58,284 nucleotides of DNA, from positions 1-58,284 of the forward strand of contig NZ_JARGZA010000020.1 of the NCBI RefSeq assembly GCF_030973515.1, written 5' to 3'. Shown here in pieces: positions 8,085-16,539 of this stretch. The notes beneath the pieces are model-generated. The model was not told where the DNA came from. It worked only from the letters and a program-made list of their open reading frames with translations, and did no database searches. Each line of letters begins with the position of its first letter. The first letter of the stretch is position 1. Position numbers and translations under genes: made by a program. The DNA comes from Jannaschia maritima (GTDB lineage Bacteria; Pseudomonadota; Alphaproteobacteria; Rhodobacterales; Rhodobacteraceae).

Positions 8085-9101
8085 GTGATGCCCGATCCTT
8101 CCGCGGCCCGAGCATCATATAGGCTGGGCTTCCTGCTCTTCCCGGGTTTTCCCATGGCCTGCCTCACGTCGCTGGTCGAACCCCTGCGTGCCGCGAACGA
8201 GATCGTCATGCGCCCGGTCTTCGCCTGGACCCTCCTGTCCGAACGTGCGTCTCAGGTGTCATCCAGCGCGAACATCGGGTTCGAGGTGGACGCTTCCCTG
8301 CGCAATGCGGTGGATCTGGACGCGATCCTGCTGCTTGGGGCGCCGACGTCGCGCTTCGTCGACGAGGCGGCGGGCCATGCGGCCCTGCACGACCGTGCGC
8401 GACGCAGGGTCACCCTGGGCGGGATCAGCGGTGGGGTGTTCCCCTTGGTGCGGTCGGGCGTGATGGCGGGACGGCCCGTCTCCGTCCACTGGTGCTACGA
8501 CGCGGCGTTCCGCGCGACCTTTCCCGACGCGCAGGTCAGCGATGAGGTGATCGTGTCGGGGCGCGGGCGGCATACCGTGTCGGGCGCGGGTGCGGCCTTC
8601 GACCTGGGCCTGCGACTGATCGAGGAACGCCTGAACGCGGAGGTGGCCCACGAGGTCGCGTGCTGGTTCCAGCACCCGCAGATGCGCGGCGAGGGCGTCC
8701 GCCAGCGCGTGCCCCTGGTGGCGGCCCCCGACGGGCAGGACGACCTGCCGGACCTCGTCCGGATCTGCATTGCGCGAATGGCCCAGGACCTGGAGGCGCC
8801 GGTCAGCGTGGCCGATCTGGCCCGCCACGTGGGCGTCACGTCCCGTCAGGTGGGCCGGGCCTTCGTCCGTGCCACGGGCCAGAGCCCATCGCGCTACTAC
8901 CGCGGAATGCGGATGAAGGCCGCGCGTCAGATGGTGCTTCATTCGCGCGACCTGGTGGCCGACATCGCCGCAGCGGTAGGCTATGGCAGCCCGGCCGCGA
9001 TGGCGCCGCACTACCGCGCCGCGTTCGGATGCTCGCCCGCCGAGGACCGTGCCCGAATCAACCGCTACAGGGTGGAAGGGAACGTGTCGGTGCCGTCCTG
9101 A
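8085..9101 (+). CDS. GlxA/GbdR-family transcriptional regulator (DJ-1/PfpI-like plus AraC HTH)
   Basis: This 338-residue protein has an N-terminal DJ-1/PfpI-like amidotransferase fold (about 10-190). The nucleophile-elbow position reads GISGGVF, without a cysteine, so it should sense rather than catalyse. The C-terminal AraC helix-turn-helix pair (about 235-330) includes SVADLARHVGVTSRQVGRAF and DIAAAVGYGSPAAM. This architecture is that of GbdR and other GlxA-like activators of betaine, dimethylglycine or amine catabolism. The reading starts GTG-ATG, so the true start may be 8088. It probably activates the mgd operon, which converges on it and ends 16 bases away, or the dmm/mgs genes. Confidence 0.87.
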   Translation: MMPDPSAARASYRLGFLLFPGFPMACLTSLVEPLRAANEIVMRPVFAWTLLSERASQVSSSANIGFEVDASLRNAVDLDAILLLGAPTSRFVDEAAGHAALHDRARRRVTLGGISGGVFPLVRSGVMAGRPVSVHWCYDAAFRATFPDAQVSDEVIVSGRGRHTVSGAGAAFDLGLRLIEERLNAEVAHEVACWFQHPQMRGEGVRQRVPLVAAPDGQDDLPDLVRICIARMAQDLEAPVSVADLARHVGVTSRQVGRAFVRATGQSPSRYYRGMRMKAARQMVLHSRDLVADIAAAVGYGSPAAMAPHYRAAFGCSPAEDRARINRYRVEGNVSVPS

Positions 9102-9117
9102 CCGTCACGCCACTCCA

Positions 9118-9681
9118 TCACGCCACGCTGCGCATCGCGTCTAGGATGGCGTGGTGCAGCGTGTCCGCCGATGCGCGGGGCCCCACGACGCGGAACCAGT
9201 CGGGCGGATCGCGACGTGTCACGAAGCAGCGCAGGTGATGGATCACGGTGGGCCGTGCGGACCCCGTCTCCATACGGCGGACGTCCAGGTTGCACAGCAG
9301 TTCCAATGCGTCCTCGACCTCCGCGCCGCGCAGGTCGAAGCAGGTCCAGGCGTCCGTCTGTTCGGTGATCGAGGCGGTGTCGCCGAACCGGGCCTTCAAG
9401 CGCGCGGCCAGATCCTCGTGGGTGTCGAAGGGGGCGCCCACCATCCACTGGTCCGGCCCGATCCAGAACCCGGCCTCCGGGTCGTGGAGCTGCACCTCGC
9501 CCGGGCCCGGCACGGCGCCGATCACGGCGCGCAGGCGGTCGCGGGCCTCCCCCTCCCGGCCCAGGCGCGCGGCGACGGAGGCCAGGGCGATGTCGGGACG
9601 CTCCGTCAGGGTCAAGGCGCCGACCGCATCCTCGCGCCGGGCATCGGCACCCAGGGCGGTGATGGGGCGAAGGTCATGCAC
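9118..9681 (-). CDS. mgdD: N-methylglutamate dehydrogenase subunit D / sarcosine oxidase gamma-like
   Basis: This 187-residue protein resembles the gamma subunit (SoxG) of heterotetrameric sarcosine oxidase, which is itself a half-size GcvT-like fold. Visible family stretches are FWIGPDQWMV, ITEQTDAWTCFDLRGAEVEDAL and HHLRCFVTRR. It is the last gene of a four-gene operon and its start overlaps the end of the large flavoprotein subunit by 8 bases. The same fold serves sarcosine oxidase and N-methylglutamate dehydrogenase. The adjacent mgs and dmm genes favour the latter. Confidence 0.78.
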   Translation of the reverse strand: MHDLRPITALGADARREDAVGALTLTERPDIALASVAARLGREGEARDRLRAVIGAVPGPGEVQLHDPEAGFWIGPDQWMVGAPFDTHEDLAARLKARFGDTASITEQTDAWTCFDLRGAEVEDALELLCNLDVRRMETGSARPTVIHHLRCFVTRRDPPDWFRVVGPRASADTLHHAILDAMRSVA

Positions 9682-12667
9682 GCTGGCGGCCCCCTTCGGG
9701 ATCGACGAAGTGGGGGCTGCAGACCTCGACCTCGACGGTCAGGTCCGTGAGCGGCGACACCAGCCGCATCCTCTCGCCCATGCGGTCCGCGCCGCGCTTA
9801 AGGAAGGCCAGGCCCACCATGTGCCCCAGCGTCGGCGAGAGGGCGGCGGAGGTGACGTAGCCCTGGTCGTGCTTCGCGTCGACCGGCCCGTCCCGTGCCA
9901 TCAGGTGCCCGCCTGCGGTGATCCTGGCGTCCGCGTCGACGGGGCACAGGCCGATCAGGCGCAGGTCGTCGGGTTCGTTCATCCCCCCGCGTTCCGACAG
10001 GACGGAACCGATGGCGTCCTTCTTCTTCGACACCATCCGGCCCAGCCCCAGGTTCGCCGCCGTGGTGGTCCCGTTCAGCTCGTTGCCCGCGGCGTGCCCC
10101 TTCTCGATCCGCATCACGCCGAGGGCTTCCGTGCCATAAGGGGTGACCCCCAGGTCCGCGCCGACATCCATGAGGCGCCGCATCATCGCGTCGCCATAGC
10201 GGGCGGGGACGGCCAGTTCATAGGCCAGCTCGCCGGAGAACGAGATGCGGAACAGCCGGGCGCGCAGACTGCCGCAGACCGTGACCTCCGCGCACGCCAT
10301 GAACGGGAAGGCGTCGTTCGACAGGTCGATGTCCGGGTCCACGACGCGTCGCAGCAGGTCGCGGCTGTTCGGACCCGCGACGGCGTACTGCGCCCATGCT
10401 TCGGTGGTCGAGATCAACTGCACGTCCATTTCAGGCACCAGGCATTGGCGCACGAACTCCATGTGGCGGAAGACGCGTCCCGCGTTCGCCGTGGTGGTCG
10501 TGACGACGAAGTGGTCGTCGGCCATGCGCGCCGCAGTGCCGTCGTCCATGGCGATGCCGTCCTCGCGCAGCATCAGGCCGTAGCGGACGCGGCCCACGGC
10601 CAGCTTGGCGAAGCCGTTGGCGTAGACGAGGTTCAGGAACGAAGCCGCGTCCGTCCCCTGCACGTCGATCTTGCCTAGCGTGGTGCAATCGCAGACGCCC
10701 ACGCCGTTGCGGGTGGCGGTGACCTCGCGGTCCACGCTCTGACGCCAATGCGTCTCGCCCTCGCGGGGGAAGTACTGCGCGCGCATCCAGTCGCCGACCT
10801 CCACGAAGACGGCGCCGCGTTCCTTCGCCCAATGGTGGGACGGGGTCAGGCGGGTGGGGTGGAAGGCGCGACCCTTGATACGGCCCGCGAAGGTCGCGAT
10901 GGGCACGGGGGTATAGGGCGGGCGGAACATCGTCGTGCCGACGCCCGGGATCGTCTTGGCCGTCAACTCGGCCATGATCGCCAGACCCGCCATGTTCGAC
11001 GTCTTGCCCTGGTCGGTCGCCATGCCGAGCGTGGTGTACCGCTTCAGATGCTCGACGGCCCGGAAGCCTTCCTGATGGGCCAGCGTCACGTCCTTCACGG
11101 TGACGTCGTTCTGTTGGTCCAGCCAAGCCCGCTTGCAACCGGTTACATGCCAGAACGGCGTCTGCGTGACGGGCGCGTCCTCCGCCTTCGGCAAGGGGGC
11201 CGCGTTCGTGGGGCGGCCTAGGTCCGCGCAAGCGGCGATCGCCGTCTCCGCGCCCTGGGACAGGGCCCCGTGGGTGGACAACGCACCGTTCGCGGCGCCG
11301 GCCACCGCCATGCCGGGCGGCAGGGCGCCGGGCACGAACGCAGCCAGCCGATCGTTCCAGACGGGGCGGCCCCGCTGATGGCAGGTCAGGTGGACGTTGG
11401 GGTTCCAGCCCCCCGCCATTCCCAGGGCGCCGACCTCCAGCACGCGCTCCGTGCCGTCGGCCTGACGGACGGTGACGAAGGTCAGGCCCAGGCGGCCCCG
11501 CGTGCCCGCGACCTGCGCGCCGCGCAGAACCTCGTAGTCCGGCGAGCGGGGCGCGTCGTCGCGGGTGTCGATCACGGCGGCGATGCGCACGCCCTTGGCG
11601 TGGAGGTCGGCGGCGGTGCGATGCCCGTCGTCGTTGCAGGTGAACACGGCGACGCGACCCGCGGGCGTCGCGGCATAGCGGTTCGCATAGGTCCGCAGGG
11701 CCGATGCCATCATGATGCCGGGTCGATCGTTGTCGTCGAAGGCGATGGGCCGTTCGGTCGCGCCCGCCGCGAGGATCGCCCGCTTCGCAGTGACGCGCCA
11801 CAGGATCTGACGCGGCTTGCCGGGCAGGGGTTCGGGCAGATGATCCGATACCCGTTCCACGACGCCATAGACGCCGTGGTCGAACGCCCCGATCACGGTG
11901 CTGCGTGGCATCAACCGCACGTTGGGCAGGGAAGCCAGTTCGGCGACGGTCCGCGCGGCCCAGCCGTCCGCCGCGCCGTCGTCGATGACGAACCGCTCGG
12001 ACAGGAGGCGCCCGCCGGGGGTGAAGTCTTCGTCCGCAAGGATCACGTCGGCGCCCGCCCGCCCCGCGGTCAGGGCGGCCAGCAGGCCGGCGGGTCCGGC
12101 GCCGATCACCAGCAGATCGCAATGCCGGAACCCCTTGTCGTAGTCGTCGGGATCGGGTCGCCCCGACAGGGATCCCAGCCCCGCCGCGCGGCGGATCACC
12201 GGCTCGTAGAGCTTCTCCCAGAAGGCGGCGGGCCACATGAACGTCTTGTAGTAGAACCCCGCCGTCAGGAACGGCGACAGGCGGTCGTTCACCGCCATCG
12301 CGTCCAGCTTGAGCGACGGCCAGGCGTTCTGCGACCGTGCGGTGAGGCCATCGTACAACTCGATCGTCGTCGCGCGGGTGTTGGGCTCGCGCCGGGCACC
12401 GGTGCGAAGTTCGACCAGGGCATTGGGTTCTTCCGACCCCGCGGTCAGGGGGCCGCGGGGACGGTGATACTTGAACGACCGCCCCATCAGCCGCACGCCG
12501 TTCGCCAACAGGGCCGAAGCGAGGGTATCCCCCGGATGGCCGCGGTACCGCTTGCCGTCGAAGCTAAAGGTCAAAACGGTTGAGTGGTCCACGCGCCCAC
12601 CGGCCAAGCGGTTGGACTGCTTTGGGTCGGGCACAGACGCCGGGTCGATCCGGGAATGCGTATTCAC
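9674..12667 (-). CDS. mgdC: N-methylglutamate dehydrogenase subunit C / sarcosine oxidase alpha-like
   Basis: This 997-residue large subunit has the SoxA layout. An N-terminal ferredoxin-like region (about 25-110) includes GDTLASALLANG and GRSFKYHRPRGP. An NAD-binding flavoprotein domain (about 180-480) has the motif VIGAGPAGLLAALTAGRAG. A C-terminal GcvT-like folate domain (about 610-990) includes FRISFSGELAYEL. In the family it oxidises an N-methyl amino acid, with methylene transferred to tetrahydrofolate. It overlaps mgdB at the 5' end and mgdD at the 3' end by a few bases, so subunit synthesis is probably coupled. Sarcosine is the alternative substrate. Confidence 0.82.
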   Translation of the reverse strand: MNTHSRIDPASVPDPKQSNRLAGGRVDHSTVLTFSFDGKRYRGHPGDTLASALLANGVRLMGRSFKYHRPRGPLTAGSEEPNALVELRTGARREPNTRATTIELYDGLTARSQNAWPSLKLDAMAVNDRLSPFLTAGFYYKTFMWPAAFWEKLYEPVIRRAAGLGSLSGRPDPDDYDKGFRHCDLLVIGAGPAGLLAALTAGRAGADVILADEDFTPGGRLLSERFVIDDGAADGWAARTVAELASLPNVRLMPRSTVIGAFDHGVYGVVERVSDHLPEPLPGKPRQILWRVTAKRAILAAGATERPIAFDDNDRPGIMMASALRTYANRYAATPAGRVAVFTCNDDGHRTAADLHAKGVRIAAVIDTRDDAPRSPDYEVLRGAQVAGTRGRLGLTFVTVRQADGTERVLEVGALGMAGGWNPNVHLTCHQRGRPVWNDRLAAFVPGALPPGMAVAGAANGALSTHGALSQGAETAIAACADLGRPTNAAPLPKAEDAPVTQTPFWHVTGCKRAWLDQQNDVTVKDVTLAHQEGFRAVEHLKRYTTLGMATDQGKTSNMAGLAIMAELTAKTIPGVGTTMFRPPYTPVPIATFAGRIKGRAFHPTRLTPSHHWAKERGAVFVEVGDWMRAQYFPREGETHWRQSVDREVTATRNGVGVCDCTTLGKIDVQGTDAASFLNLVYANGFAKLAVGRVRYGLMLREDGIAMDDGTAARMADDHFVVTTTTANAGRVFRHMEFVRQCLVPEMDVQLISTTEAWAQYAVAGPNSRDLLRRVVDPDIDLSNDAFPFMACAEVTVCGSLRARLFRISFSGELAYELAVPARYGDAMMRRLMDVGADLGVTPYGTEALGVMRIEKGHAAGNELNGTTTAANLGLGRMVSKKKDAIGSVLSERGGMNEPDDLRLIGLCPVDADARITAGGHLMARDGPVDAKHDQGYVTSAALSPTLGHMVGLAFLKRGADRMGERMRLVSPLTDLTVEVEVCSPHFVDPEGGRQRA

Positions 12668-12951
12668 GAGGATCGCCTCCGTTCCAGGGCGACGTCGCGC
12701 GCCAGGCGGACGTCCGTGATCTCATGGGTCGTCGTGTCGCGGGTCACGACCAACCAGGACCGGTCCCCGCCCTCGTGGAACCACAACTCCCGATGCGGAC
12801 CGGCTGGGTTGTCCCGCAGATAGGCGTAGTCGTGGAAGGCGCGGGCGGCATCGTCCGCTTGCCAGTCGGGGCGGTCGATCAAGGACGCGTCGCCGAGATA
12901 CACGAATTCCGATGCATCACGGGGGCCGAGGAGGGGATGATCGATCAACAT
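12664..12951 (-). CDS. mgdB: N-methylglutamate dehydrogenase subunit B / sarcosine oxidase delta-like lacking zinc cysteines
   Basis: This 95-residue protein aligns with SoxD delta subunits through EFVYLGDA, YLRDNPAGPHRELWFHEGGDRSW and VTRDTTTHEI. Classical SoxD begins with a CPYCG-type zinc site and has a further Cys in its AGCRKWF-like stretch. Here these read HPLLG and GGDRSW, so three of the four usual zinc ligands are missing and only the His remains. The protein can still act as a structural subunit. Position between the A-like and C-like subunits makes the identity firm despite the short length. Confidence 0.78.
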   Translation of the reverse strand: MLIDHPLLGPRDASEFVYLGDASLIDRPDWQADDAARAFHDYAYLRDNPAGPHRELWFHEGGDRSWLVVTRDTTTHEITDVRLARDVALERRRSS

Positions 12952-12961
12952 GGCGTTCCCG

Positions 12962-14212
12962 TCAGTGTAGGTTGGGCTGGTTGCCCATGCCCTTCTCGTC
13001 GATCATCCGCCCGGTGCGGAATCGATCGAAGCGATAGGCGGCGGCGGTGTCGTGGGGCCGGCCGGTCGCCAGCAGGTGTGCGAAGGCCATGCCGCTGGCA
13101 GGCGTCGCCTTGAACCCGCCGTAGCACCAGCCCCCATTGAAATAGAGACCGTCGATATGGGTACGGTCGATGATGGGCGAGCCGTCCATGCTCATGTCCA
13201 TGACGCCGCCCCACATCCGCAGCAGGCGGGCACGCCCGATCATGGGCATGATCGCCATGCCGCCCTCGCACACGTCCTCCACCACCGGCAGGTTTCCGCG
13301 CTGGGCATAGGAGTTGTAACCGTCGATGTCGCCGCCGAAGACGAGCCCGCCCTTGTCCGACTGACTGACGTAGAAGTGGCCTGCCCCGAAGGTGATGACG
13401 CCGGGCAGGATTGGTTTCAGCCCCTCCGTCACGAAGGCCTGGAGGACGTGGCTCTCGATGGGCAGGCGCATGCCCGCCATCGCCATGACGCGACCCGAAT
13501 TGCCCGCCACCGCGACGCCGACCTTGCCCGCGCGAATGGTCCCGCGGGATGTCTCGACGCCCGTGCAGGCGCCGCCGTCCATCACGAAGCCCGTCACCTC
13601 GCAATTCTGGATGATGTCGACGCCGCGTCCGTCGGCGGCCCGGGCATAGCCCCAGGCCACGGCGTCGTGACGGACGGTGCCGCCCCGGCGCTGCGCCAGC
13701 CCGCCCTTGATGGGGAAGCGCGCATCGTCGAAATTCAGCCAGGGATACTCGCGTCGGATGGCACCCTGATCCAGTAGCTCGGCATCGGCCCCGTTCAGGA
13801 TCATCGCGTTCCCGCGCCGGGTGAACGCATCGCGCTGGGCGTCCGTATGGATCAGGTTGACGATCCCGCGTTGAGACACCATCGCGTTGTAGTTGATGTC
13901 CTGCTCCAGCCCTTCCCACAGCTTCAGCGACATCTCGTAGAAGGGCTCGTTCCCGTCGAGCAGATAGTTCGACCGGATGATCGTAGTGTTGCGGCCGACG
14001 TTGCCGCCCCCGATCCAGCCCTTCTCGATCACCGCGACGTTCGTGATGCCGTACCGGCTGGCCAGGTAGTGCGCGGTCGCAAGTCCGTGGCCGCCCCCGC
14101 CTACGATCACCATGTCATATTCGGACCGTGGGGCGGCATCGCGCCAAGCCGGCCCCCACCCGCGATGTCCGCGCAGTGCCTGCTTTATGACCTCGAACCC
14201 GGAATAGCGCAT
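12962..14212 (-). CDS. mgdA: N-methylglutamate dehydrogenase subunit A / sarcosine oxidase beta-like
   Basis: This 416-residue flavoprotein oxidoreductase of the DAO superfamily matches SoxB/MgdA throughout. It has the dinucleotide motif VIVGGGGHGLATAHYLA near residue 33, the GGNVGRNTTIIRSNY stretch, and GGTVRHDAVAWGYARAAD, whose His corresponds to the covalent FMN-attachment residue of heterotetrameric sarcosine oxidase. The start at 14212 is preferred to 14230 because GGAGGGGG lies immediately upstream at Shine-Dalgarno spacing. It leads the four-gene operon and diverges from a TMAO-type transporter. The alternative is sarcosine oxidase proper. Confidence 0.83.
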   Translation of the reverse strand: MRYSGFEVIKQALRGHRGWGPAWRDAAPRSEYDMVIVGGGGHGLATAHYLASRYGITNVAVIEKGWIGGGNVGRNTTIIRSNYLLDGNEPFYEMSLKLWEGLEQDINYNAMVSQRGIVNLIHTDAQRDAFTRRGNAMILNGADAELLDQGAIRREYPWLNFDDARFPIKGGLAQRRGGTVRHDAVAWGYARAADGRGVDIIQNCEVTGFVMDGGACTGVETSRGTIRAGKVGVAVAGNSGRVMAMAGMRLPIESHVLQAFVTEGLKPILPGVITFGAGHFYVSQSDKGGLVFGGDIDGYNSYAQRGNLPVVEDVCEGGMAIMPMIGRARLLRMWGGVMDMSMDGSPIIDRTHIDGLYFNGGWCYGGFKATPASGMAFAHLLATGRPHDTAAAYRFDRFRTGRMIDEKGMGNQPNLH

Positions 14213-14296
14213 GGATCGGACCCCCTCCACCGTTCCATATCGTCAAGAAAGGCGGCACGCCATCGCCGGATCGGACGTTCGATAGGCGGAATAGGA

Positions 14297-14334
14297 CATT
14301 CGCCCGCATTCGCGAGAACCCGATTTTGCGAATG
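14297..14334. promoter_or_regulatory. Triple CATTCGC repeat between mgdA and tmoX
   Basis: The 269-base divergent spacer contains CATTCGC at 14297-14303 and again at 14307-14313, plus its inverted copy GCGAATG at 14328-14334. This gives both a direct and an inverted arrangement. It lies about 150 bases before tmoX and 85 bases before mgdA, suitable for a shared operator. An AT-richer tract (AGGAAAAAGTCTTGATTGACAG) follows toward tmoX. A binding site for the local AraC-type regulator is an inference. Confidence 0.4.
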
Positions 14335-14355
14335 AGAGGAAAAAGTCTTGATTGA

Positions 14356-15423
<1,068 letters not shown>

Positions 15424-15450
15424 ACCGCAACTGACGATCCGGCCACACGG

Positions 15451-15477
15451 CCCTGTCCACGCATCGCGCGGACAGGG
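15451..15477 (+). terminator. Hairpin between tmoX and tmoV
   Basis: CCCTGTCC and GGACAGGG form a perfect 8-base stem around an 11-base loop, followed by TCTTTC. It sits in the 99-base gap between the binding-protein gene and the ATPase gene. Such a hairpin would act as a partial terminator or 3' mRNA stabiliser, giving more binding protein than membrane components. The U-run is short, so full termination is unlikely. Confidence 0.55.
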
Positions 15478-15522
15478 TCTTTCGCCGCCCCCGGGGCGGG
15501 TGGTCGCCTGGGGGGCAGGGGC

Positions 15523-16539
15523 ATGACCGACCAATCGGTGATCGCGGCACGAAACGTGTGGAAGTTGTTCGGGCCCGATCCGAAGGGCTACCTCGCGGGG
15601 ATGGAGGCGGGTCGGAGCTTCGACGCGATCCGGGCCGACGGGTACATCGCGGGCGTCAAGGACGTGTCGATCGAGGTGGCGCGCGGCGAGATACTGGTCA
15701 TCATGGGCCTGTCGGGATCGGGCAAGTCGACCCTCGTACGGTGCTTCAGCCGCCTGCACGAGGTCTCGGGCGGCACCGTCTCCATCGAAGGCACCGACAT
15801 CGGCGCGCTATCCGAGCGAGATCTGATCGAGTTGCGGCGCTCCAAGATGGGAATGGTGTTCCAGTCCTTCGGCCTGCTGCCTCACCGCACGGTCCTGGAG
15901 AACGTGGCATTTCCGCTGGAGATGCGGGGTCAGGACCGCCACGCCCGCCGCGAGCGCGCGTTGGAGGTCGTCAAGCTGGTCGGACTGGAAGGACGGGAGG
16001 ACTATTTCCCCCGCGAGCTGTCCGGAGGCCAGCAGCAGCGCGTGGGCATCGCCCGCAGTCTGGCCATCGAGCCAGACATCTGGTTCCTCGACGAACCCTT
16101 CAGTGCTCTCGACCCCTTGATCCGCCGCGAGATGCAGGACGAGTTCCTGCGCTTGCAACGGATGCTGTCGAAGACCATCGTCTTCATCACCCACGACTTC
16201 GACGAGGCGCTGCGCCTGGCCGACCGCATCGCCATCATGAAGGACGGCGGCGTCGAGCAATGCGCCACACCCGACGAGATCGTGCTGAACCCGGCGACCC
16301 CCTACGTCGCCAAGTTCACCGAGGACGTCGACAAGGCGCGCGTCGTCCATGCCGGCAGCCTCGCGCGGCGCGACCTGACCGGCGAAGGCGTGCCGGTCGA
16401 TGCGAAGGCGTCCGTGCAGGACCTCGCGCGGATGCTGGTGCAGGACGCGCGCGCCGCGATTCCCGTGACCCGGAACGGCGCGCCGATCGGCGCGATGCCC
16501 CGCGACGAGGCGCTGGACATCCTGGTGGGCGGCACCTGA
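15523..16539 (+). CDS. tmoV: TMAO/betaine-type ABC transporter ATP-binding protein
   Basis: This 338-residue ABC ATPase is of the ProV/OpuAA type. It has Walker A GLSGSGKSTL (about residue 64), Q-loop VFQSFGLLPH, signature LSGGQQQRVGIA and Walker B IWFLDEPFSALDP. A C-terminal CBS-like regulatory segment follows (about 280-338, ending with ARAAIPVTRNGAPIGAMP). The N-terminal insert GPDPKGYLAGMEAGRSFDAI is typical of ProV-like proteins. Its stop overlaps the permease start (TGATG). It powers uptake of the ligand delivered by the upstream binding protein. Confidence 0.85.
   Translation: MTDQSVIAARNVWKLFGPDPKGYLAGMEAGRSFDAIRADGYIAGVKDVSIEVARGEILVIMGLSGSGKSTLVRCFSRLHEVSGGTVSIEGTDIGALSERDLIELRRSKMGMVFQSFGLLPHRTVLENVAFPLEMRGQDRHARRERALEVVKLVGLEGREDYFPRELSGGQQQRVGIARSLAIEPDIWFLDEPFSALDPLIRREMQDEFLRLQRMLSKTIVFITHDFDEALRLADRIAIMKDGGVEQCATPDEIVLNPATPYVAKFTEDVDKARVVHAGSLARRDLTGEGVPVDAKASVQDLARMLVQDARAAIPVTRNGAPIGAMPRDEALDILVGGT

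Noticed and set aside
9118-14212. Annotation as sarcosine oxidase soxBDAG
   Set aside because: Kept only as the alternative: the fold is the same, but mgs and dmm neighbours and the missing zinc cysteines favour N-methylglutamate dehydrogenase. Substrate assay or phylogeny would decide.
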